This document shows positions 40,672 through 53,812 of a stretch of 64,000 bases of DNA, piece by piece (position 1 is the stretch's first letter; the number at the start of each line of letters is the position of its first letter). The notes below the pieces were generated by a model, which saw only the letters and a list, made by a program, of their open reading frames with translations, was not told the origin of the DNA and searched no databases. The DNA is from Skeletonema tropicum (Eukaryota; Bacillariophyta; Thalassiosirophyceae; Thalassiosirales; Thalassiosiraceae), in contig JAWZXG010000035.1 of the NCBI GenBank assembly GCA_037178625.1, positions 62,001 through 126,000 of the forward strand, given 5' to 3'. Made by a program: the position numbers and the translations under genes.

Positions 40672-43600
40672 GCTATCTTTTGTGGGTAGTATTTGGGCTT
40701 TTACTAGTATTTGGACTTTGATCTTCTACCGGGTCATGTTCGTTTTGGCTTGCGTCGTGGTCTTTCAAGATGCGTTCCTTATGAAGAATCAATCTAATCT
40801 CGTGACTTCTCTTCCTCTTGTGTCATCTTCAGTTTCGCGAGATGTCGCCATCATTTCTATACCATCTCTTCGCACTTTCACTTGCGTCGATAAGTCTTGT
40901 CTCCTTATCTATCCTTTCTCTATTATTTCTGTCTCCGGCCTCTTTCCGAACGGTCATATCACTTCCTCGGTCTTCGAATGATGTTTCTCCCGGGGAAGCG
41001 GCTAAATACCATCTCACAATAGGATACATCTTCCTCAATAGGATACATCTTCCTCTTGCCATACTCTTGTGTAATACCGAGGGAGCAGCACAAGGCCAAG
41101 ACGACGCTATGCAGTTAGACGGAGTTAAACTTGGCTTATTAGACCTAGGCGGATTTGACTTCGTAGCCCAGCGTTTGGCTGTTTAGAGTTTTTCTTGGGC
41201 AACTCGCGCTCTAAGTACTCTTCGTTCCTCTCAATCTTCTTCTCATCTGCTCTGGAGGTTCGCCTATTCGATCTTCTCTTATTCTATCTACCATCCCCAT
41301 CTCTCTTACTACTTCTCTGTCCCTAACTCCATTCTGTTCTTATCAGCGATTCATCGTATAAAACTCTCTCCTCTCCATCATCTTCATCTTCCTCCTGTAT
41401 CTCCTCTCGACTACCTGCTTCGAGGCCATTCTCCATCTCCTCTCTCCCTGCTCGCCTTTCTTTATATCTCTATATCATTCTGTTCTCATCAGCTATTCCT
41501 CATACACATGTCTCTCTTTCTCCTCTTTATCGTCTTCGTACTACGCCTCCTCTCGACTGTAAGATTGAGGTTATTCCCGTCAACTTTACCCCCTTCCTCC
41601 AACTTCATCTATCTGGGGACGTTATGTCCCCACTACATCTATCGCGTTCATTACTCTATCCTCTCTGTCATCATTATACCCCCACATTTCTTGACGATCG
41701 GCATTGAGTGCTTGGCTTGGGCTTCTGAGCTGGTCAATTCTTTGCTTTACAAACAAATTTAGTATCTACATCACAGGTCTTTTCATCGTCTTCTGCTTGT
41801 CCCTTATCTTCTACAAGTCCTCCTCATCGACATTTCGGGAGACAAGATCTCAAACACTCGAATACGCGACGCGTCCTGTTCACATCATCATATCCTCTTA
41901 GCGTGCGTGCGACTAGCTTCCTTCTTCTCATCCTCCTATTTCACAGAATCTGCTGCTCTCACCCTTTAGCCCATCTGCGTGTTTCCTCAACTACTCAACT
42001 CCGATTTCGGTCCCTTCTCGTTTCTCTGACTCGGCCTCCTTCTATCTCATACTTGCCACATATCTGTTCTCTTTCCCCTTCTCTCCGATCGTCTCCCGTG
42101 TTTTTCTCTCTACCTCACAAAGTGTACGCATCTTCTCTGAGAGATCACATTCCTTCGACTTTTGATATGTATCCAAAAGCTCGTCTCCGCAGTGAACATT
42201 TCTCCGTCGTACTCTCCCTGTTGAATCTTAGTCCGCCTCGGCCCGACGTTACTCAGTCAATTCGATACCCACTACGCCCATCTCTAATATCAATAAGTCA
42301 AGTCCACGGTGTAACTAATATTGCTCTTCTGAGCTCAACTACACTTCTCCACAACCACACCTTCGTCATTCAGCTCGGAGCTATCTACTACTTTCACGTC
42401 CATCAACTCTGCATATCTCGACTCTACACTTCACAGGATATTCCTGAACCAAATTTAATCGAATGGATCCCTTTCGATCTCGAACTCCTTCAGCTCATTT
42501 GACTCCAATACCAGCCACAGACTTCAGTGGTATACCTCTTCCATACCTCTTACTTACCCGGCGCGCGACGCCTCGACAGAATTTATTCTACCGTATCCTC
42601 TAGAACATTCAAACCAGACAAAATCAGTCTTTTTCTCGGCCTTCATCTTGCGTATGTCTGTTTTCTCAGGCATTTCCTTCCTTTCCTTCGCCACCTACAT
42701 CGTGAATCGGTGGTCACTCTCCTCTACACTATTCTACCTACGTCACTTCCCAATCACATTTTATGAAGTCACTTGATAAACGCTTTTGACTCTCAGACTG
42801 AACAAACTCGACTCAACATTCTTCAGACGCCCTTAATGGAGAGTTTTTCTTCCATAGCATCGTTGCATCTTGCCGACCTGTATTGGCCGACTCGCACGAC
42901 TAACCTATTACTATTACATGTGTACATCTTTTTACCTCCATTATCGAACGGTCCGAGTTGGGTTGCTCCAAGCTCTACCACTAGTATCCGTCCTCCTTCG
43001 TCACCCCTATCGTCTCCCACCCCTCTCCTTCTCTCTACTTCAATATTCTCAAATTATAATTCTACTCTTCTACTTGAGAATCGCCTTCACAATCAGTACT
43101 GCAGAATTTCGGTTATCTTCTATATTGCTACATTTCTACACTCCAATATCTTCTTCTTTTCTCTTTTGTTTCACCATGCTCTTCCTTTGTGGCTTGTCAC
43201 GACTTGAGTCCTACGGTTCTTCGCCGTTTTTTGTGTCGACCACGACACTCTCTTTCATTCTGACAGTTCGTCCCCTGCTCGCCACATCTTCGCATGATGG
43301 TTGACACTGTCGAAGTCCATTTCGGACTTTGGCTCTCGAGATCAGGCACTAACATAGTGTTCACTCTGTAGAGCCTAATCACTTGAGATTCCAAGCATAC
43401 TACTAAAGCAGTATTTGAGTCTTCTCTAGTTTCTCTCTTTCCAATCACACGTGACAGCCACACAGGAGGATCAAGGCGCGACGCCGGTTTTCCGTAGGAA
43501 AATCATAGGGAGCCAAGATCCGCACTTGCTGCGGCCTTTCACCTACCCATTTTCCTCGATTCCAGCGGAGCGTATCGCTCTAGTAGTTAGGCACTATCTC

Positions 43601-45255
43601 TTGGACACTTCCCGCTCTTTTGGGGGATAGCTTGGTAGCCGCAATGATCATTGTTTTGTCAACTTCCTCACGTAGCTAACACCAAACAACAATCATTGCT
43701 TTCATCATTGTCAACTTCCTCACGTAGCTAACACCAAACAACAATCATTGCTTTCATCATTTTGTTTTCTCCACCATCAATAAAGGGACCAGTAATTCCC
43801 TCCGCCCCACTGGCTTCGTGTCGAACTCACCATCCGCGTGCGTCAGGTGTGCTACGGCGACCAACAACCGAGGACTTTTTCCACCATCCATGCCCATCCA
43901 TTAGATATCATCAAAAATTTTCTTCAGCCTACCAGCACAACTTAGCAGTAAATCAGTGCCCTCATGGCACTAAAAAATAAACTCTCTCATCGAAACATAT
44001 CAATGGCCTTACGGTCCCAACAATCATTTTCTCGCTGAAGTAAATCAGTGGCCGTCACGGCACAAAAAATCAATTCTCTATCTCAGCTGTTCCCTCCGAC
44101 CGAGGGTTTCAGTTCTCTTATCTTCATTGAAGTAAATCAGTGGCCATCACGGCACAAAAAATCAATCCTCACTCTCAGCTGTTCCCTCCGATCGGGGTTT
44201 CAGTTCTTTTATCTCCACTGAAGTAAATCAGTGGCCATCACGGCACAAAAAATCAATTCTCTCTCTCAGCTGTTCCCTCCGATCGAGGGTTTCAGTTCTC
44301 TCTTATCTCAACTGCTCCTCCGGTCGAGGGTTTCAGTTCTCTCATCTCAGCTGTTCCCTCCGATCGAGGGCTTCAGCTCTTTTATCTCAGATGTTCCCTC
44401 TGATTGAGAGAATCAGAGTTCTTACCCTTTCGCTTAAGTATATCAGCGGCCTTACAGCGCCAAAAATAATTATCTCAGCTGTTCCCCAAGGGAGGGGTTT
44501 CAGTTCTCTTTGTTCACTGCTCCCGAGAGGAGCTCCAGTTCTTTTTACTCGCTGTATCCTCCGTCCCTGGAGGGGTGTCAGCTTCTTCCTAGCTATGCCT
44601 CGGCGTTTAGTTTCGGCTCTCCTTTTCTTATTCATCATGGGGCTTACTCTACGTTTACAAAAGTAAGGTCAATCCAACATTTCGTTCTTCTTGTATTCTC
44701 ATCATTTCTTTATTAATCTTGGGTCTCCCTCCACGGTTGGGGTCAACCTAACAATTCAGTTCTTGTCCTATTTTCATCATTTCTTCATTTTACTTTGCTG
44801 CGTTCCAACGAACATCGACGTTTTCGGCCCTCGGGGCCCCCGTTCATGGAGTGCAGAGCAGCGTAATAGGGGGCCGCAGGTGCCCTTCTATTACAGGTGG
44901 GAAAATTCATTATTTTTCACCCCCATTATTCTACAGAGTTATAGGTAGGAATCAGTACATGTGTTTTTTAGTGAGAAGGTTTACTTTAGGGACACGTAGA
45001 GTCCTCGGTAGAGACTACCGGCGTAGGATCTGTATGTGTTCCTATGTAGAAAGCAAGAAGTACCTGTTGAAAGCGAGAAATTGACTGTACTAGATGCGCT
45101 TTTTGAGCATCTATATCGGTCTGTACGAGAAAGAAATACAGGTTTTACACGGGCGTTAGTCGATTTAGTTTTTGTCTTTCTTCGTCGCGAGAAAATGTCT
45201 TTTTGTAAAACTGTGCTTGATATATCGAATCGTGCGCTTGCAGATGTTTTACTGA

Positions 45256-47325
45256 TCACCAGATGCAGACGCTTAATTGAGTTGTTGTATTCTTTGTGGT
45301 GAGAAAGTGTCTGTTTTGTAAAACTGTGCAGTGATCAATTTTACTAATCACCAGATGAAGATCCTGCGAAGTAATCACTTGGGATTTCATGATCCTTCTT
45401 CGCTTCTTTCCACTTCTTGTTCGGGTTATGATGTCAGTAATCCTGGTTGTCAGGTCTGTCCTGTCTTTGATGAAATCGCCCTTGATTGCTGCTGCGTATG
45501 ATGTTTTTGTGATTTCCTCTAACTTTCTCTTGCTATACCTCGTCTTCGACTCTTCTGCCTTCCCCTCCAAGTATTTCACCCAATTTGCTCGCTTCTTGTA
45601 CGATTCGCAGAACTGGCCATTTTGCTTTCTCTTGCAATTTTTTAATCGGTTCGTTGAAATGTTGCTTCCGGTCCAGTATATGGCACTGTCCGACGGGTAT
45701 GCTTGATCTTTGGAGCCAAGTGTTTTGCCTCTGCTGGTAGCCACGTACATTGTTCCAAGAAACTTGCTAATCTCCCACAACTCATCTGCTGGATCTATTA
45801 TCATGCGGTTCCAGCGGTCTCCTTTGTCGAATCCAGCTTCGAGTCCTTGACAGCGGTGGATGGTGATGGCGTAGGCAATTTGCAATGGCATGAATAATGC
45901 GGTGCAGCATCCCCTGTTGCAAATCTGCTCGTAGGGTGGGATTGGCACGTGCTGTGCGCAATAAGTTGGGGTAGGATGCATTTGTATCAGTATGAAATGA
46001 GTTAGTAGTGTTTTCGCAGAGAGTGGCAATTGTCTTGTGTCTTTCGTGTGTCAACTTTTACTCACCGTTGGGTTGTTCTTGTCCCATGGGTCCTCGCCTG
46101 GTGGTGGTTTGTATGTAGGGAAATCCACAACAATGTACTTCGGTAGGCTAACCTCACCTTTACCGTTTGGTCCAACGGAGCGATCCTTATCGTAAACGAT
46201 CTCGACTACTACCCCAATAGCTGAGACGTACAATCCTGAGTTGGGATCGATGTTGGCTGACTCCAAGCAAACATGTGCACCTACGCACACATCAAAGGTG
46301 TAGAATAGCCTCCTGCCGTAAAAGTGCAACTGGTATGCTGTGTTATTGCCCGCCATCCTGCTGCTGAATTGACACCTGAGCCTAGCTATTGGTACTTTCA
46401 GTCGTTCGTGTGTTTTGATCAGCATGTCTACGTAGGCAGTTGCATTTGTTTATTAGGTAAAATTGTTCAGTGATCGATTATACTAAAATGATTCAATAAG
46501 CAAGCGATACTTAGTGCGGCAGTGCACATGCACACAAAATAAACTCACATGATAGTTGAATCAGGAGAGGCCTTCTCTCCGACAGGTACCGGTTTAGACT
46601 TTTTCGTGACAGCACCTTTCTCGGACAAATCCGGTTCATCATCATCTTGAACAGGCTGATCACGGGAGCCCGAATGAGTTTTGTCTTCAAGTACAAGTTT
46701 CCCGTTCTCATCACTGGTGTGAAGTTGAAGGTTGAAAAAAAAACTTGTAAGTAAAAAGGAAAGACAGAATTTGTAAAACGGTACAATGAACAAAAATACC
46801 AAAATCATTGAACCACACGAAGGTTAACCTTCTCTCTTACCAAAAATGCTCACAATTTGAAGTGTACGGCGCTTGGCTTGTACCTCCTTTCTGAGCAATA
46901 GCGGCAAACATTAAGAAGTTGACCGCTGCAGACACCAGATCATCTTTGTCAGTAGAATCAGTCTTACCAACTGGGACATTCGGGTAATGTTCAGACAGTT
47001 CATTCAGGATGTACTTGATTGACCCGACTTCAAAGACGGAAAGAGCAGAAAAGAGCAGTTGTTCCTTCTCCAACTTGGCAACGTCAAACCCATCGCCTAA
47101 TGCAACAGACGCTAGCAGCAAGAAGATACGATCGTCGGTACGCACCAAACGCCAATTGATGTCTGTTACGCTCAATGCAATGACAGGAGCCGACGGTTTA
47201 GCGGCAGTCTTGACCCCTGACGAAGTAAGACGTGCATCGACATTGCTCCGATTCCGCACGGCACGGAAGCCCTTACCATTACTACCAACGGTGGATATAA
47301 CTGGATTTGTGTTGCCAAACTTCAT
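45256..47325 (-). CDS. Gene with Pif1-type helicase C-terminus, four exons
   Basis: Exons 47325-46841, 46713-46549, 46381-46066 and 45951-45256 join in consistent phase to 553 codons. The last two exons are the surest. Exon 3 contains the block GAHVCLESANIDPNSGLYVSAIGVVVEIVYD, then YIVVDFPTYKPPPGEDPWD, which corresponds to the region before motif V in Pif1-like helicases of Helitrons. Exon 4 has LQIAYAITIHRCQGLEAG (motif V) and MYVATSRGKTLGS (motif VI), followed by a Lys/Arg-rich tail. The nucleotide-binding half (Walker A and B) is missing, replaced by 215 residues I do not recognise (LFSALSVFEVGSIKYILNELSEHYP). Either the gene is a decayed fusion or the helicase half lies elsewhere. The exon 2-3 junction is the least certain. 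Confidence 0.5.
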
Positions 47326-48474
47326 TATTTATTCGGACAATGTAGAAATGTGATGATGTAAATGATGCAATGCATAATTTATGAGAGCTGTTGAACGGCT
47401 CGACAACGTACAAACTGCCTACATAACCGCCGCCAACGCACCAGCGCAATAATCAGCAGAGAACAATGCAATCAATAACCAACCACGTCATGAAGTAAAC
47501 GAGTTCCTTCATAAGCTACGTCGGCAACACAAGATCTTGTGGTTCAACACATCGACAACACGTCGACAAAAAGATTCAGCTCAACACAAGACGTCGACGT
47601 GGAGTTAAGAACTGACGTATTGATCAGTACGTGGCCAAAGATCGGCAGTTATTCAAATGCAAACACGTCGGCAACCAACGTCGGCGTCTATTTAGACTTG
47701 CATCAATAGACGACTCGGCAGATAATGTAATTGAGCCAATGTCGACCTGAGTACTTGCTGCATGAACTTAAATACTTTTTTGTTCATTGGATTTTGCCAA
47801 CACCTGACTTCTGGTACTTTGTGACGTAAGACGATTGGAATCAAGTGTACTAATTCCTTAAGTAACGAAGTTTACCACGTCACTCAGAGAAAAAATTAAG
47901 AAAATAGAGGGTGACGGGGATGCACACCGGAAAGAACGAAGAAGCTCATCGACAATCTGACTTAATTAGCCTGGAAAAGTCCTTTTTAGCACAAATCAAG
48001 CGATTTTTAGATCTAAATCATAAGATATAGCATCTAAATGACAATCAAAATGGGCATTTCAGCGGGGATGGGAGGGGGGAAAATCCCAACACTTCAAGTT
48101 GAAGTTCCGGAAGTAATTCAGAGCAAAGCACGTAGCTACGCTACTTTGGATCTCCCCGATGGAAAAGATATGCCTTGTACGCTGGCCCACGCCCACGAAA
48201 CGCCAACAAAACTTACGACCGTTAGAACAATGACAGCTACCACGCCTTTTCTCATTCTTGAGACCTTTTGATTCAAATTTTTTGTGGCCTGTCTCCATGC
48301 AATTAGAACCGCTGATGAAGGTGGCTAAGCTCCACCGAAACTCGTAATTAATGAATCATAAAGAGTTCGGTTATATTGCTTACTACCATCATCTGGAAAA
48401 ACTCCTAGCTTGTAATAAGGACTTCGTGGCTTATTGCATTCAAGACATTTCTTTTCACATTGATAAAGATTGAC

Positions 48475-48620
48475 AACGTCATTGCAGAGCAACTTTATAG
48501 CCGTATTCTATTGTAAAGAGACTAATTGGTAAAATTGTGCACAGCACAATTATACCAATTAAGGCCAACGTCATTGCAGAGCAACTTTATAGCCGAATTC
48601 CGTTGTATAAAGACTACTGA
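48475..48620. repeat. Subterminal direct repeat of element A
   Basis: Two copies of about 46 bases (starting 48475 and 48567, 92 bases apart) share AACGTCATTGCAGAGCAACT then TTATAGCCG. The inverse word (AGTTGCTCTGCAATG) is also duplicated in element B at about 59334 and 59437. Confidence 0.85.
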
Positions 48621-50272
48621 CAAGCCACACAGCAAATGGCCAACAGCAAGATGACGACACAATACTTTACAGGCCCCGAGGGCCCGCGCTGAACCTGCCA
48701 CATACACCGCTGCACGCCACCACTATTGCACCATTCTGCGCGCCCCTGTTTATAGGACATGGCATCATTAAATTACTTTGTTCCGATCTACCCCCATGTA
48801 TGTGAGCGGGGTTGCGGCCAATCTATCTTTTCTTCTACTCGTTCTTCGAGTTAATCAGTGGTAGGAGCACGAAGACATTCTTCATTACTCAATTTCCCCT
48901 TTTGGTCTGCATGGGACATTCGAGTTCAGACTTTCATCATAAGTATACCAGGGAAAGCAGTTCAGGTCCAGAGCTATTATGATAATCCGCTATCCTGAGG
49001 CGGGGCAGTCCCGACTCAGATTCTTTAGCTCCAGTTCTTATATTCCCTGCTCCTGTGCGGTGGAGCACTTCAGTCTTCAGATCTTTGCTCCAGTCTGCTC
49101 CCAAATAGGGCAGTGGCGAGTGTGAGGCTGAACAGATAAAGAAGGAGCCGCACTTGGCTGAGAACTCGTCGGAATGACTTTGAGGGCGATGCACTAGGAG
49201 TATGAGTAAATGATGCCCAACAGATACTAAGGTAGCAGAACTCGGCCACGATGATGCTGCGCATTTTAGTCGGAGTGAAACTTGGCGGAAACACGACTTT
49301 GTAGCCCAGAGCTTTTTCTCCTTAGAGTTTTCTCATTTCTTAGGCAACTCGAGCTTCTTCTCTTATCTGATCTGAATTTGGGAGGTTCGCCTCTTTCGAT
49401 ATCATTCTTTTATCTGGGGCTCCTCTTCCTTAGGGGCAATCAGGGGTCTCCTCTCTCGGTCGTGCATGCGAATACATGTCTCTCGTTCTTGTTTCTCAAA
49501 CTCAAGATCACGTATCTTCTGGCATCCGCTCCAATATATGGACCAATATCAGATAAAGTGGTGTTACTATATTTTGTGGGTAGTTTTGGGCTTTGACTAG
49601 TATTTGGACTTAGACCTTCTACTGGTCATGTTCGTTCTGGCTTGCGTCGTGGTCTTCCAAGATGCATTTCTTAAGATCGGGTATCTTATGATACCCATAT
49701 TTTGTGGGTAGTATTTGGGGCTCGGCGAATAGTGGACCTTGTTCCAGTTGCGTCATGGTCTATGGGAATCAGCTCAATCTATCTCGCGATGTATCTTCCT
49801 TTGTGTCATCTTTGGTTTCGCAAGATGTCGCCATCCTTTCTATCATAACTTCGCACTTGCGTCGATGCATCGTGTCTCTTTGTGTATCCTTTCTATTACT
49901 TATGCCTTCGGCCTCTTTCTGAACGACCATGTCTCTTTCTCGGAAAAATTGGCTAAACGTCATCTCATGATACGTCTTCCTCTTGTCACTTTCAGTTCCC
50001 CCCAGCTAATCTCCGGATTCATGCTCTTGCGGGCACCATCCTCGGTCTTGGTTTGCTGACGGCTTACTGTATATCAACCTTTTCGGGACATAAACAGGAG
50101 CACGTTAAGGGACACTTACTACGGCCATAGGCTATGCACCAGCCTATATCGATGAGTAGATAAATGCACAAGCTACACGGTAGAACAGCTTCGTTTACTA
50201 CAATTAGTGAGCCCGTCATCGTCATGTCGACAGCTCACAAAGCTACGAAGCTAAAGATCTTGAAGATTCTCT

Positions 50273-50980
50273 TCAAGGGTCATTTCGCTGGGAATCCCAA
50301 TAGGTTATTCCCAACACGCTCCTTCGATTGAAGTGAGGCTCGGCTCTGATTTCAATCGACTCTTCAGTATGATCGATTGGGTATCCCATTAGCTTTGCCC
50401 TATCTATTTTGAATGGTCTCCCCTGTTTGGGTTTGGCCATGACATCGATCCACATCTTGTCAGTATACTCATGCTCAATCTCAACTAATCCTTTCTCCAC
50501 TTGATCTGTGATGTAGAAGAATCTTTGTTCGATATGCTTAATTCTCTTGCTGCTAGATGAGCGTCCATTCATCTCCAACAGGATTGCACTTTGGTTATCT
50601 TGTTTCATGATTGTGTGTTTCACATCGAAACCTTGCGCACGTAAGAAATGCACTGACCAAAGGATGGTTGGTAGTGCGTCGTGTACTCCGACTATCTCAG
50701 TTTCAGTCGAGCTTCTAGTATTCATCTTTTGCTTCATGCACATGGTTACTGCCGCTCCTTCGCCTAGAGTCAACCCCGCTCCTGTATGTCCGCGCATGTC
50801 TGGATGTACTCCATGAGACGCGTCTACCAGCCAAGTAATGAAATCCAGGTTATCGATCTTAAGGCGCAGCCTCATTCTCCTTGTTCCTTTCAAGTATCGG
50901 AGTACTCGTCTCAGTTTGAGCCAGTCATCTACTTGGGACTCTCTTCGCCCATGTTTGGAGATGATACCTCTCGTTGTCAT
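50273..50980 (-). pseudogene. Orphan Copia RNase H domain (unit 2)
   Basis: Identical 235-codon frame to that at 39964-40671, with the same catalytic acids (Asp53, Glu93/95, Asp128) and the same abrupt loss of reverse transcriptase at its upstream side. Its preservation reflects recent duplication of the whole unit. Confidence 0.9.
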
Positions 50981-53812
50981 GCTATCTTTTGTGGGTAGTA
51001 TTTGGGCTTTTACTAGTATTTGGACTTTGATCTTCTACCGGGTCATGTTCGTTTTGGCTTGCGTCGTGGTCTTTCAAGATGCGTTCCTTATGAAGAATCA
51101 ATCTAATCTCGTGACTTCTCTTCCTCTTGTGTCATCTTCAGTTTCGCGAGATGTCGCCATCATTTCTATACCATCTCTTCGCACTTTCACTTGCGTCGAT
51201 AAGTCTTGTCTCCTTATCTATCCTTTCTCTATTATTTCTGTCTCCGGCCTCTTTCCGAACGGTCATATCACTTCCTCGGTCTTCGAATGATGTTTCTCCC
51301 GGGGAAGCGGCTAAATACCATCTCACAATAGGATACATCTTCCTCAATAGGATACGTCTTCCTCTTGCCATACTCTTGTGTAATACCGAGGGAGCAGCAC
51401 AAGGCCAAGACGACGCTATGCAGTTAGACGGAGTTAAACTTGGCTTATTAGACCTAGGCGGATTTGACTTCGTAGCCCAGCGTTTGGCTGTTTAGAGTTT
51501 TTCTTGGGCAACTCGCGCTCTAAGTACTCTTCGTTCCTCTCAATCTTCTTCTCATCTGCTCTGGAGGTTCGCCTATTCGATCTTCTCTTATTCTATCTAC
51601 CATCCCCATCTCTCTTACTACTTCTCTGTCCCTAACTCCATTCTGTTCTTATCAGCGATTCATCGTATAAAACTCTCTCCTCTCCATCATCTTCATCTTC
51701 CTCCTGTATCTCCTCTCGACTACCTGCTTCGAGGCCATTCTCCATCTCCTCTCTCCCTGCTCGCCTTTCTTTATATCTCTATATCATTCTGTTCTCATCA
51801 GCTATTCCTCATACACATGTCTCTCTTTCTCCTCTTTATCGTCTTCGTACTACGCCTCCTCTCGACTGTAAGATTGAGGTTATTCCCGTCAACTTTACCC
51901 CCTTCCTCCAACTTCATCTATCAGGGGACGTTATGTCCCCACTACATCTATCGCGTTCATTACTCTATCCTCTCTGTCATCATTATACCCCCACATTTCT
52001 TGACGATCGGCATTGAGTGCTTGGCTTGGGCTTCTGAGCTGGTCAATTCTTTGCTTTACAAACAAATTTAGTATCTACATCACAGGTCTTTTCATCGTCT
52101 TCTGCTTGTCCCTTATCTTCTACAAGTCCTCCTCATCGACATTTCGGGAGACAAGATCTCAAACACTCGAATACGCGACGCGTCCTGTTCACATCATCAT
52201 ATCCTCTTAGCGTGCGTGCGACTAGCTTCCTTCTTCTCATCCTCCTATTTCACAGAATCTGCTGCTCTCACCCTTTAGCCCATCTGCGTGTTTCCTCAAC
52301 TACTCAACTCCGATTTCGGTCCCTTCTCGTTTCTCTGACTCGGCCTCCTTCTATCTCATACTTGCCACATATCTGTTCTCTTTCCCCTTCTCTCCGATCG
52401 TCTCCCGTGTTTTTCTCTCTACCTCACAAAGTGTACGCATCTTCTCTGAGAGATCACATTCCTTCGACTTTTGATATGTATCCAAAAGCTCGTCTCCGCA
52501 GTGAACATTTCTCCGTCGTACTCTCCCTGTTGAATCTTAGTCCGCCTCGGCCCGACGTTACTCAGTCAATTCGATACCCACTACGCCCATCTCTAATATC
52601 AATAAGTCAAGTCCACGGTGTAACTAATATTGCTCTTCTGAGCTCAACTACACTTCTCCACAACCACACCTTCGTCATTCAGCTCGGAGCTATCTACTAC
52701 TTTCACGTCCATCAACTCTGCATATCTCGACTCTACACTTCACAGGATATTCCTGAACCAAATTTAATCGAATGGATCCCTTTCGATCTCGAACTCCTTC
52801 AGCTCATTTGACTCCAATACCAGCCACAGACTTCAGTGGTATACCTCTTCCATACCTCTTACTTACCCGGCGCGCGACGCCTCGACAGAATTTATTCTAC
52901 CGTATCCTCTAGAACATTCAAACCAGACAAAATCAGTCTTTTTCTCGGCCTTCATCTTGCGTATGTCTGTTTTCTCAGGCATTTCCTTCCTTTCCTTCGC
53001 CACCTACATCGTGAATCGGTGGTCACTCTCCTCTACACTATTCTACCTACGTCACTTCCCAATCACATTTTATGAAGTCACTTGATAAACGCTTTTGACT
53101 CTCAGACTGAACAAACTCGACTCAACATTCTTCAGACGCCCTTAATGGAGAGTTTTTCTTCCATAGCATCGTTGCATCTTGCCGACCTGTATTGGCCGAC
53201 TCGCACGACTAACCTATTACTATTACATGTGTACATCTTTTTACCTCCATTATCGAACGGTCCGAGTTGGGTTGCTCCAAGCTCTACCACTAGTATCCGT
53301 CCTCCTTCGTCACCCCTATCGTCTCCCACCCCTCTCCTTCTCTCTACTTCAATATTCTCAAATTATAATTCTACTCTTCTACTTGAGAATCGCCTTCACA
53401 ATCAGTACTGCAGAATTTCGGTTATCTTCTATATTGCTACATTTCTACACTCCAATATCTTCTTCTTTTCTCTTTTGTTTCACCATGCTCTTCCTTTGTG
53501 GCTTGTCACGACTTGAGTCCTACGGTTCTTCGCCGTTTTTTGTGTCGACCACGACACTCTCTTTCATTCTGACAGTTCGTCCCCTGCTCGCCACATCTTC
53601 GCATGATGGTTGACACTGTCGAAGTCCATTTCGGACTTTGGCTCTCGAGATCAGGCACTAACATAGTGTTCACTCTGTAGAGCCTAATCACTTGAGATTC
53701 CAAGCATACTACTAAAGCAGTATTTGAGTCTTCTCTAGTTTCTCTCTTTCCAATCACACGTGACAGCCACACAGGAGGATCAAGGCGCGACGCCGGTTTT
53801 CCGTAGGAAAAT

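Larger units (their letters stand above)
37176..43503. repeat. Tandem unit 1 (6,328 bp)
   Basis: First of 2.5 head-to-tail copies. It starts CATAGGGAGCCAAGATCC and runs to the same word at 43504. It differs from units 2 and 3 by lacking a 52-bp tandem duplication (TCAACTTCCTCACGTAGC...) near its start, and otherwise by very few substitutions. The plus strand is strongly pyrimidine-rich for most of its length, especially 41200-43400. The only protein-coding match is a minus-strand Copia RNase H domain (39964-40671). Two diverged direct repeats bracket that domain. No long terminal repeats of the usual kind, primer-binding site or reverse transcriptase were found, so the class is unresolved. 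Confidence 0.9.
44824..48752 (-). mobile_element. Helitron/Helentron-like element A, 3.93 kb
   Basis: Comparison with the intact site in unit 1 (38441-38446, TTTTAG) shows a clean insertion of 3,929 bases with no obvious target duplication, compatible with insertion between two T residues. Its left end reads TCGGCCCTCGGGGCC; the same 13-base GGCCC-TCG-GGGCC motif occurs inverted but 68 bases inside the right end (48672-48684), an asymmetric arrangement as described for Helentrons. Near the right end a 46-base word (AACGTCATTGCAGAGCAAC...) is repeated at 48475 and 48567. The spliced gene inside carries Pif1-type helicase motifs. No HUH Rep motif was recognised, so the class remains an inference. 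Confidence 0.6.
43504..53812. repeat. Tandem unit 2 (6,380 bp plus 3,929-bp insertion)
   Basis: The second head-to-tail copy. Up to 44823 it matches unit 1 at an offset of 6,380 (with the extra 52-bp duplication at its start); after the insertion at 44824-48752 it matches at an offset of 10,309. The few substitutions noted (for example at 51355 and 51922 against 41046 and 41613) show very recent duplication. It carries the hairpin string in two parts (43956-44573 and 48995-49113). Confidence 0.9.

Noticed and set aside
41903..43304. Several plus-strand frames of 80-200 codons in the pyrimidine-rich half of the tandem unit
   Set aside because: They are rich in Ser/Leu/Pro/Arg as expected from CT-rich DNA, overlap in different frames, and show no domain; I treat them as chance.
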